Shown in pieces: positions 8,985 to 15,318 of a DNA stretch of 38,863 bases. The stretch covers positions 1-38,863 of the forward strand of contig PHBZ01000049.1 in the NCBI GenBank assembly GCA_002840755.1. Direction: 5' to 3'. The notes under the pieces were generated by a model. It was not told the origin of the DNA. It made no database searches and worked only from the letters and a program-made list of their open reading frames with translations. Position 1 is the stretch's first letter. Each line of letters opens with the position of its first letter. The translations under genes and the position numbers were made by a program. This DNA comes from Chloroflexi bacterium HGW-Chloroflexi-10 (GTDB taxonomy: Bacteria; Chloroflexota; Anaerolineae; Anaerolineales; Anaerolineaceae).

Positions 8985-9875
8985 CTATTCGGGATTGAAT
9001 CCATATATGCGTTTGGCTTCGTCAGATCCCCAGAAGTGGGTTGTTTGAAGATTGTATTCCCAATTACCAACATGGCCGATGGATTGTGCCATGCGGTATC
9101 GTTCTTCATTAACCCGTAGCTTATGCTCTATCAGATTCCGTTCGGTTACATCGCGTGCAGCGGCGAACATACCAATCACGCTACCGGATATGTCTTTATA
9201 GACAGAAGCGTTATAAAGAACCGCGGTAACATTTTCGTCTTTATTTTTGATTTCAAGAAAATAATCCCGCACAAATCCTTCCTTGAAAACCTGTTCATAA
9301 ACCATCCTGGCTTTTTCAGGTTCAGTGAAATATTCGGAAAAATCTGTACCGATAAGTTCTTCTCTTGAATAGCCGGTTACAATCTCTGTTGCCTTGTTCA
9401 CATCAGTGATCTTGCCATCCTGTCCGATGGTGACCAATGCATCCAAACTCGCTTCGATCAGGCTGCGGTTATAAAGACCCGCTGACACGAGTTTTTCTTC
9501 TACTTTTTTACGTTCTGTATTATCACGCACCAATGCCAGGTTGTAGCTTTGACCCCCGTACTCAAAGTAATTGGCATGAATTTCAACAGGGAAACAACGC
9601 CCGTCCTTTGTCTTGTGAAGCCCTTCAAAAATGATTGAATGTGAAGTTTTGAGTTCCTCCCAATGCTTGAACCAACGATCCAATGGATAGTTAGGATCAA
9701 TATCCGGTACACCCAAACCAAGCAATTCATCAAAAGTATACCCAAGAATCCGGCAGGCCTCATCATTTACATACTGAAACCGTGCATTTTTATCAATTAA
9801 AAATACTGCTTCATGGACATGATTCAAGGCAAAACTTAGCAAAGTTAATAAGGTGGGTTTATTTTCAACTTTCAT
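8985..9875 (-). CDS. N-terminal piece of the split kinase: PAS-PAS-half PAS
   Basis: 296 residues if translation ends at the TAG. The product would carry two complete PAS domains and the first third of a third, ending ...RIYGFNPE in the middle of the fold. It has no catalytic or DNA-binding part and no membrane segment. On its own it could at most be a soluble sensor fragment. The proper ribosome site (AAGGA) belongs to this piece. Confidence 0.6.
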   Translation of the reverse strand: MKVENKPTLLTLLSFALNHVHEAVFLIDKNARFQYVNDEACRILGYTFDELLGLGVPDIDPNYPLDRWFKHWEELKTSHSIIFEGLHKTKDGRCFPVEIHANYFEYGGQSYNLALVRDNTERKKVEEKLVSAGLYNRSLIEASLDALVTIGQDGKITDVNKATEIVTGYSREELIGTDFSEYFTEPEKARMVYEQVFKEGFVRDYFLEIKNKDENVTAVLYNASVYKDISGSVIGMFAAARDVTERNLIEHKLRVNEERYRMAQSIGHVGNWEYNLQTTHFWGSDEAKRIYGFNPE

Positions 9876-10136
9876 GCTGCAAGGTCCTTACAAAACCATT
9901 TATGGGCAGGAAGTTGGTTGCTGATTTTGCGCAATGAAAAATAAAATGTATTATTTCTTAAAATCATTATACAACTTCTAAACCGGAATTAATTCTTATA
10001 AAACTCAATTTTTAAATACAAACCATTTTTTGAGGCACATTTTTTCCCGCATCTGTTTTTGGTTTCCGCTAATCAAAGCATCATCAGCATTTTGCCAATG
10101 CAAATCAGGTAGGCTTCGAAAACAAATCCTTGTATG

Positions 10137-10166
10137 ACATTTGTCGTACATTGGTATGACAAATGT
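10137..10166. promoter_or_regulatory. inverted repeat, candidate operator upstream of Rrf2-cydAB
   Basis: Perfect 9-bp arms ACATTTGTC (10137-10145) and GACAAATGT (10158-10166) are separated by 12 bp. The repeat lies about 50 bp upstream of the -10 hexamer. Rrf2 proteins bind dyads as dimers, so this is a candidate operator or activator site; which protein binds is not known. Confidence 0.5.
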
Positions 10167-10200
10167 TGCTTGTGTCTTATTCTTTAAACCTTACAATATT

Positions 10201-10220
10201 AGTAAACGTTTACTTATAAT
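10201..10220 (+). promoter_or_regulatory. palindrome AGTAAACGTTTACT abutting the -10 hexamer
   Basis: AGTAAACGTTTACT (10201-10214) is a perfect 14-bp palindrome directly followed by TATAAT (10215-10220). The ATG at 10234 is 13 nt farther, giving a leader of only about 6 nt. A protein bound here would cover the -35/-10 spacer, which fits autorepression by the Rrf2 product or another regulator. Confidence 0.6.
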
Positions 10221-10233
10221 GTAAGGGTTAAAT

Positions 10234-10677
10234 ATGTTTCGCATCAATCGACAAACAGATTACGCTATCCGGGTTTTACTTGCATTGGCAAAGCAGCCGC
10301 AAGACACGCGAATTTCAACATCCGCCATTGGAAAGGAGATGCTTATTCCATCTGCATTTCTAACCCGGATCGTTGCCCAATTGGCCCAGGCCAAATTGAT
10401 CCACACTTTTCCGGGCAGAGATGGCGGGGTGCAATTGGCCAGACCTGCGGAAAAGATAAACCTGCGCGAAGTGCTTGAATTAATCGAAGGGCCCTTCCTC
10501 TTATCCGAGTGTATGCTCGATCAGCAGGAATGTCCGTTTGAAGGGAGGTGCCCGGTAAGGAAGCGCTGGAATAGATTGCAGCGGGTTATTGTCGAAGAAC
10601 TTGAAAAGACCAATTTTCTGGAATTGGCTCAGGAAACAGAAGAACTGAGTTCTCTTGGTTTAATCGTTTCTGATTAG
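10234..10677 (+). CDS. Rrf2-family Fe-S transcriptional regulator
   Basis: 147 residues. The N-terminal winged helix begins MFRINRQTDYAIRVLLALA, and the recognition region PSAFLTRIVAQLAQAKLI is typical of Rrf2, as is the wing segment GRDGGVQLARP. Three cysteines, Cys93, Cys100 and Cys106 (spacing CX6CX5C), match the cluster-binding triad of IscR/NsrR (CX5CX5C or CX4CX5C) with one extra residue. It therefore probably holds a [2Fe-2S] or [4Fe-4S] cluster that responds to O2, NO or iron status. The gene lies 30 bp upstream of cydA on the same strand, so control of cytochrome bd is the obvious hypothesis. It cannot be assigned specifically to IscR, NsrR or CymR from sequence alone, and no isc/suf genes are nearby. 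Confidence 0.9.
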   Translation: MFRINRQTDYAIRVLLALAKQPQDTRISTSAIGKEMLIPSAFLTRIVAQLAQAKLIHTFPGRDGGVQLARPAEKINLREVLELIEGPFLLSECMLDQQECPFEGRCPVRKRWNRLQRVIVEELEKTNFLELAQETEELSSLGLIVSD

Positions 10678-10707
10678 GTAAATTCATGTCATTGAGGAGG
10701 AGATGCA

Positions 10708-12075
10708 ATGGATGTAATTTCGCTTGCGCGTTGGCAGTTTGCGGTCACAACAATTTTTCACTTTTTCTTTGTTCCTTTAACTTTGGGGCTTTCCATTTTT
10801 GTTGCAATTCTGGAAACGAAGTACGTGCGTTCGGGGGACGAAAACTACAAGAAGATGGCAAAGTTTTGGGGAAAGATATTCCTGATTAACTTTGCAATGG
10901 GTGTGGTAACCGGTATTGTTCAGGAGTTTCAATTTGGTTTGAACTGGTCTGAATATTCCCGGTTTATGGGAGATATCTTCGGCGCGCCCTTGGCGATTGA
11001 AGCGCTGTTGGCTTTTTACCTGGAGTCAACCTTCATCGGTGTCTGGATTTTTGGTTGGGATAAAGTTTCCAAAAAAGTACACCTTATGGCAGCCTGGTTG
11101 GTGGCAATCGGTTCAAATATTTCGGCCTTATGGATATTAATTGCCAATTCATTCATGCAGCATCCTGTTGGATACGCGGTTCAGAATGGCCGCGCCGTGA
11201 TGACCGATTTCTTTGCCTTGCTTACAAATCCTGGCGTTTGGTATCAGTTTCCCCATGTGCTTTCAGCCGGAATTTCCCTGGCAGGTTTTGTAGTGATGGC
11301 CTTCAGCGCCTGGCATTTATTGAGAAACCATGATGTAACCATCCATAGACCATCTTTCCGCTACGCATCTGTGTATGCGTTGATCGGCATTGTGTTTGTC
11401 ATCCTTGTCGGGCATATTCAGGGGCAGCATGTCTACCGCAGCCAACCGGCAAAAATGGCTGCCTCGGAAGCGCTGTGGACAACCGAGCAGCCTGCCGGGG
11501 TTGCCGTGATTGCGTTGATTGATGAGAAGAATCAGACCAATACATTTGAATTGAAAATACCGGCGATGTTATCCTTCCTGGCAACCAACAGCTTTTCAAC
11601 CGAGGTGAAAGGCGTTTCCAATCTACAGGTGGAAGATGTAGCGGCCTATGGACCGGGAAATTATATACCGCCTGTCACCCTTGTTTTCTGGTCTTTCCGT
11701 ATCATGGTTGGCTCAGGCTTGCTCATGCTCCTACTGGCGCTTTTGGCAGTCATCTGGAGTGGTGGGAAAAATTTGATTGATTCCAAAACAGGTTTCCTGA
11801 AAGTGCTGTTGCTCGCGCCGCTTTTGCCTTACCTGGCTTCCACTTTTGGTTGGATCATGGCCGAAACCGGTCGCTGGCCCTGGATCGTATATGGATTACA
11901 AAAGATAGAAGATGCCGTCTCGCCAAATGTGCCCGCCTGGAATGTTGCGCTTTCATTGGCTCTGTTTGGTGTGCTCTATTCCGTTCTCACAGTCATCGCC
12001 TTTCGCCTTGCGCTAAGTCAGGGAAAAGGCGATATCGCGATCAAAGCATCTGCAGCATCTACGGCATTCGAATAA
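10708..12075 (+). CDS. cydA: cytochrome bd ubiquinol/menaquinol oxidase subunit I
   Basis: 455 residues, against about 520 in E. coli, because the quinol-binding loop is the short type. Haem ligands are visible: His18 (IFHFFF), His183 (FPHVLS) and Met333 (FRIMVG). The acidic pair Glu98/Glu106 of the proton/haem d site is present, and the Q-loop signature GQHVYRSQPAKMAASEALW has Lys249 and Glu254. GRWPW near residue 395 matches the conserved GRQPW. It is a polytopic inner-membrane protein that oxidises quinol and reduces O2 to water with high affinity. The ribosome site GAGGAGGAG lies shortly before the ATG. It is followed 15 bp later by cydB, with no cydX seen. Confidence 0.97.
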   Translation: MDVISLARWQFAVTTIFHFFFVPLTLGLSIFVAILETKYVRSGDENYKKMAKFWGKIFLINFAMGVVTGIVQEFQFGLNWSEYSRFMGDIFGAPLAIEALLAFYLESTFIGVWIFGWDKVSKKVHLMAAWLVAIGSNISALWILIANSFMQHPVGYAVQNGRAVMTDFFALLTNPGVWYQFPHVLSAGISLAGFVVMAFSAWHLLRNHDVTIHRPSFRYASVYALIGIVFVILVGHIQGQHVYRSQPAKMAASEALWTTEQPAGVAVIALIDEKNQTNTFELKIPAMLSFLATNSFSTEVKGVSNLQVEDVAAYGPGNYIPPVTLVFWSFRIMVGSGLLMLLLALLAVIWSGGKNLIDSKTGFLKVLLLAPLLPYLASTFGWIMAETGRWPWIVYGLQKIEDAVSPNVPAWNVALSLALFGVLYSVLTVIAFRLALSQGKGDIAIKASAASTAFE

Positions 12076-12090
12076 ATTGCGGAGGGAAAA

Positions 12091-13107
12091 ATGGATCTCA
12101 ATTCTGTTTGGTTTATCCTGGTAACGGTGCTGTTTATTGGCTTCTTCTTTCTGGAAGGATTCGATTACGGCGTAGGTATTCTTTTGCCCTTCCTTGGCAA
12201 AAAAGACGAAGAGCGCAGAACGATCATAAATACCATTGGCCCGGTTTGGGATGGCAATGAAGTCTGGATGATAACCGCTGGCGGTGCCTTATTTGCTTCC
12301 TTCCCTCAGGTCTATGCTACATTATTCAGTGGTTTTTATCTGGCGTTGATTTTAATGCTGGTTGCCCTCATTTTGCGTGGGGTGGCCTTTGAATTTCGCT
12401 CAAAAAAACAGGACCCCAAATGGCGTAATCGTTGGGATTGGGCTATTTTCATCGGAAGTTTGCTGCCGGCATTGTTATGGGGTGTCGCTGTAGGCAATCT
12501 CATGCGCGGCATTGCCATCGATGCGCAGATGAATTATTGGGGCGGTCTCTTGCCTTTGTTAAATCCTTACTCAATTTTGGGCGGTTTGGTCTTTGTAGCT
12601 CTGTTCACCATGCATGCTGTCAATTTTCTCAACCTCAAGGTCGAAGGCATTGTTGCCGAACGGGCAAAGAAAATAGGTCTGCCTGTTATGCTCGCCGCAA
12701 CGGTACTCACCGTTATCTATGTGGTCTGGACCTTCTTTGCGACCGATATCCTCACCAAATCGGGAATCAATGGCTTAATTCCGGCAATATTGGCAGCCGT
12801 CGCTCTGCTTGCCTCGGACTACTTCATGTGGGTTAGAAAACATGGTTGGGCATTCATCATGAGTTCATTAACCATTATGTTTGCCACGCTCATGGTCTTT
12901 GCCGGCTTATATCCCCGGATTTTGATATCCACCATGGATCCCACCTACACCCTGGATATATGGAACTCGGCGTCTACATCCTATACCTTAACCATTATGA
13001 CGGTTGTTGCCGCAATCTTTGTTCCCATCGTCCTCGTTTATCAGATCTGGACATACTGGGTATTCAGGAAACGTATTAAAGCCGACACCAAAAGTACGGT
13101 GTATTGA
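12091..13107 (+). CDS. cydB: cytochrome bd oxidase subunit II
   Basis: 338 residues with eight or nine predicted transmembrane helices. It carries the N-terminal CydB signatures FFFLEGFDYGVGILLPF (about 18-34) and TIGPVWDGNEVWMI (about 48-61), followed by GGALFASFPQVYA. CydB pairs with CydA in the bd oxidase and structurally supports the haem core. Start ATG 12091 follows GGAGGG with good spacing. A strong terminator closes the unit 14 bp after the stop, so the operon is Rrf2 regulator-cydA-cydB; the CydDC exporter genes are not in the window. Confidence 0.97.
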   Translation: MDLNSVWFILVTVLFIGFFFLEGFDYGVGILLPFLGKKDEERRTIINTIGPVWDGNEVWMITAGGALFASFPQVYATLFSGFYLALILMLVALILRGVAFEFRSKKQDPKWRNRWDWAIFIGSLLPALLWGVAVGNLMRGIAIDAQMNYWGGLLPLLNPYSILGGLVFVALFTMHAVNFLNLKVEGIVAERAKKIGLPVMLAATVLTVIYVVWTFFATDILTKSGINGLIPAILAAVALLASDYFMWVRKHGWAFIMSSLTIMFATLMVFAGLYPRILISTMDPTYTLDIWNSASTSYTLTIMTVVAAIFVPIVLVYQIWTYWVFRKRIKADTKSTVY

Positions 13108-13121
13108 TTATTCTCACACAT

Positions 13122-13156
13122 AAAAAATCCTGCCGTGAATATCGGCAGGATTTTTT
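13122..13156 (+). terminator. intrinsic terminator of the Rrf2-cydAB operon
   Basis: AAAAAATCCTGCCG (13122-13135) pairs perfectly with CGGCAGGATTTTTT (13143-13156) across a 7-nt loop. The GC core followed by six T makes a textbook rho-independent terminator. Confidence 0.95.
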
Positions 13157-13296
13157 AATTTACACCCTTGGAGAGATGCACTTCCACCACCTGTCAACCG
13201 GCTGATTAGCCTGAACCATTCGCCCGTGAAAAACCTCCTCGGGCAGCGAAGTGCGTTTCTCCTATTAATAACATTCCCATCTCTTCCTCTTCCCTC

Positions 13297-13336
13297 TTGA
13301 CTAATTCCATTATTGGTATTATAACTACAAATGGAA
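13297..13336 (+). promoter_or_regulatory. sigma-70-type promoter with overlapping inverted repeat
   Basis: TTGACT (13297-13302), a 17-bp spacer and TATAAC (13320-13325) form a good promoter for the regulator-hydrolase pair. TTCCATT (13305-13311) and AATGGAA (13330-13336) form a perfect 7-bp inverted repeat that flanks the -10 and covers the start site. This suggests repression, perhaps by the downstream winged-helix protein. Confidence 0.65.
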
Positions 13337-13350
13337 CTAATGAGGTGATG

Positions 13351-13863
13351 ATGAAAGATATAAATAACGTTTTGCTAAATCCTGTCCGCATGAGAATCAT
13401 ACAGGAGCTTGCCGTAAAACAGAGTATGACCGCTGCGGAGCTTTGCGAAAAAATCGGTGATGTTCCGCGCACCACCATGTACCGCCATATCAATCTTTTA
13501 CTGGAAAACAACATCGTCACTGTTGTATCCGAACAAAAGATCCGCGGCAGCCTGGAAAGAACCCTTGCCCTGAACATCGGCGAAATCGTAAAGCATAATA
13601 CCCTTGAAAATGCTTCTCAGAATGCATTCGCTTTTTTGATGAACCGCTATGCGCGCTTTCACAATTATTTCAACGGAGAGAATCCGGACCCGGCGCAGGG
13701 TAAATTTTTTTTGAACAATACCGTACTGATGGCGGATGATACAGAGTTTGATCAGTTCCTGGCAGAGCTGCGCGACATTCTCATAAAATATAATTTTGAA
13801 TTTAAAAACGGCAGAAAGGCACGCGATATTTCAATCATCTCTGCCCCTGTCGAAGAAGATTGA
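13351..13863 (+). CDS. ArsR-like winged-helix transcriptional regulator
   Basis: 170 residues from the ATG at 13351, chosen because GAGGTG (13342-13347) is the ribosome site; the in-frame ATG at 13297 overlaps the -35 box of the promoter. The N-terminal half is a winged helix: MKDINNVLLNPVRMRIIQEL, then AAELCEKIGDVPRTTMYRHI as the helix-turn-helix and the wing RGSLERTLAL. The C-terminal half (about 85-170) is a less conserved effector or dimerisation domain with several aromatic residues. It has no cysteine pair typical of metal sensors, so a small organic ligand is more likely. It lies 13 bp before the hydrolase gene, and the two are probably one transcript. Confidence 0.8.
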   Translation: MKDINNVLLNPVRMRIIQELAVKQSMTAAELCEKIGDVPRTTMYRHINLLLENNIVTVVSEQKIRGSLERTLALNIGEIVKHNTLENASQNAFAFLMNRYARFHNYFNGENPDPAQGKFFLNNTVLMADDTEFDQFLAELRDILIKYNFEFKNGRKARDISIISAPVEED

Positions 13864-13876
13864 ATAGGAAAATACC

Positions 13877-14899
13877 ATGAACACTAAAAAACAAACCAAA
13901 CACAATAAACCTGCTGTGAAAAGAGGAAAAAAGATAATGATGATTTTTGGAATAATCGCAGCCGTGATCGCAGGCTTCATGCTGGTTGGCGCGATTTTAC
14001 ACGCAACACTTTTTACAAAAAAACTGCAAAACATCCAGCCTTACGGCCAGTTGGTCAACGTGGACGATGGTCAGATGCACGTCTATTCACTGGGCGCTGG
14101 CGAGAAAACCATTGTACTGCTGCCTGGGATGGGCGTATCGCTCCCCTCAGCTGAATTTGGGCCGCTTATGCGCAAACTCAGTCAAAAATACACGGTCGTT
14201 TGCGTCGAATATTTCGGCGTCGGCTTCAGCAGTCAAACGGCAAAACCGCGTACCAGTGAGAATTATGTCGAAGAGACAAGAGCCGCGCTCAACCTGGCAG
14301 GTTTCCAACCACCCTATGTCTTGATGCCGCACTCCATATCTACAGTTTACAGCGAATATTATGCCGCAAAATATCCTCAAGAAGTGGAAGCGCTTATCTC
14401 GTTGGATGGTACATCCACAGCGCTTTATGGCGACATGCCCGCCTTTGTAAAATCCATCCTGCCCATCGCAAAATTCCAGCAGGCCGCCGGTCTCACTTCG
14501 CTTTTGGGTCCTTTAGCCACCAATAAAACCGACTTGCTCTCAAAAGGATACACGGAACAAGAGATCAATGACATGGTAACTTTTGCAGGCTTCACCATGA
14601 ACGATACAGTTTTGGCGCAGATGATAAATTCGGCTGAATTTATAAAACAAACCATGGAACTGCCCTATCCCGTATCCATCCCATATTTTAAAATTATTTC
14701 CAGGCAGACCTATGAAGCGCCCAATCCGCAGCTGAAGCAATTTAACCTGACCCCTCAGGAATATCAACACAAACATCTTGAACGTATTGGTCAGCAGGCA
14801 AAATATGAAATACTCGACGGCACTCACTTTATTTACCTGAACAATGTTGACCGGATTGCCGGAATTACGGATGATGTATTGGAAAAATCGAATCAATAA
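13877..14899 (+). CDS. membrane-anchored alpha/beta hydrolase
   Basis: 340 residues. A basic N-terminus (lysines to about 20) precedes one transmembrane helix (about 21-42). The alpha/beta-hydrolase fold follows from about 60: oxyanion-strand motif LLPGMGVSLPS, VEYFGVGFSS, nucleophile elbow MPHSIS with the candidate catalytic Ser, LISLDGTS, and a C-terminal GTHFIYLNN supplying the catalytic His. The elbow PHSIS replaces the more common GHSxG. The positive-inside rule suggests the catalytic domain faces outward. The substrate is unknown; esterase, lactonase and haloperoxidase-like activities are all possible. Pairing with a dedicated regulator 13 bp upstream suggests an inducible detoxification or scavenging unit. 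Confidence 0.82.
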   Translation: MNTKKQTKHNKPAVKRGKKIMMIFGIIAAVIAGFMLVGAILHATLFTKKLQNIQPYGQLVNVDDGQMHVYSLGAGEKTIVLLPGMGVSLPSAEFGPLMRKLSQKYTVVCVEYFGVGFSSQTAKPRTSENYVEETRAALNLAGFQPPYVLMPHSISTVYSEYYAAKYPQEVEALISLDGTSTALYGDMPAFVKSILPIAKFQQAAGLTSLLGPLATNKTDLLSKGYTEQEINDMVTFAGFTMNDTVLAQMINSAEFIKQTMELPYPVSIPYFKIISRQTYEAPNPQLKQFNLTPQEYQHKHLERIGQQAKYEILDGTHFIYLNNVDRIAGITDDVLEKSNQ

Positions 14900-14905
14900 G
14901 ATAAT

Positions 14906-14935
14906 AGGCCACCCCGCAATCTGGCAGGGTGGCCT
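14906..14935 (+). terminator. GC-rich hairpin after the hydrolase gene
   Basis: AGGCCACCC (14906-14914) pairs with GGGTGGCCT (14927-14935) across a 12-nt loop, 7 bp after the stop codon. Only a short T run follows, so termination may be partial, backed up by the hairpin at 14984. Confidence 0.65.
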
Positions 14936-14983
14936 TTAGGGTATTTAGTACCCGTTAGGGTACAGAAAATGAAGTATTTAAAC

Positions 14984-15014
14984 AAAAAAGTATCTGCTAT
15001 ACAGATACTTTTTT
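14984..15014. terminator. bidirectional terminator between hydrolase and tRNA-Val
   Basis: AAAAAAGTATCTG (14984-14996) pairs perfectly with CAGATACTTTTTT (15002-15014) across 5 nt. T tracts on both strands suit both the hydrolase transcript (+) and the tRNA-Val transcript (-), whose 3' end is 8 bp away. Confidence 0.9.
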
Positions 15015-15021
15015 GTCGTCG

Positions 15022-15098
<77 letters not shown>

Positions 15099-15226
15099 TT
15101 TGTGACCGTGATTATAGCAAAACATCCCGTTCCTTGCAAGGTGCGAAATAAATCGTACGCGCCTTAAATTCTTTGATTAAAAGGGTCTTTTAAAGAAGGA
15201 AAACGCATTTCTTCTCCATGATGCGG

Positions 15227-15232
15227 TATAAT
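15227..15232 (+). promoter_or_regulatory. -10 hexamer of gyrA
   Basis: A perfect TATAAT lies 86 bp before the gyrA ATG, leaving a leader of roughly 80 nt. The leader holds a T-rich stretch before the ribosome site. No convincing -35 box is seen at the usual distance. Confidence 0.5.
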
Positions 15233-15318
15233 TAGGGCTTACGATCGGGCAATTTCCCTTTACCTTTTCGCCTGGTAAAGTTTTTTATAAATTTATTTTT
15301 TTCGGAGGAAGCGCGAAT

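Larger units (their letters stand above)
7137..9875 (-). pseudogene. multi-PAS/GAF sensor histidine kinase split by an in-frame TAG
   Basis: The two open frames 8985-9875 and 7137-8921 share one reading frame and are separated only by TAG (8985-8987), codon 297 of 912, and the 21 sense codons after it. Reading through gives one continuous PAS domain: WGSDEAKRIYGFNPE, stop, DTFSTDDVENCIPERERV and on to the PAS core. The full architecture is PAS1 (about 10-120), PAS2 (about 123-245), PAS3 (about 250-370, broken), PAS4 (about 375-490), GAF (about 500-640), then HisKA and HATPase. A CAG-to-TAG or GAG-to-TAG change explains it most simply. AAGGA lies 9 nt before the ATG at 9875. The rest of the frame is intact and well conserved, so the lesion is recent, suppressed, or a sequencing error. 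Confidence 0.8.
9876..10233. promoter_or_regulatory. divergent regulatory region between kinase and Rrf2 regulator
   Basis: 358 bp, AT-rich, with no plausible gene. A minus-strand TATAAT lies at 9966-9971, about 90 nt before the kinase start, and may be its promoter. The right half carries two palindromes and the -10 hexamer of the Rrf2 gene, listed separately. Confidence 0.5.

Noticed and set aside
13178..13254. Inverted repeat GCACTTC...GAAGTGC between the cydB terminator and the regulator promoter
   Set aside because: Short arms 63 bp apart without further pairing are likely by chance; nothing else supports a function.
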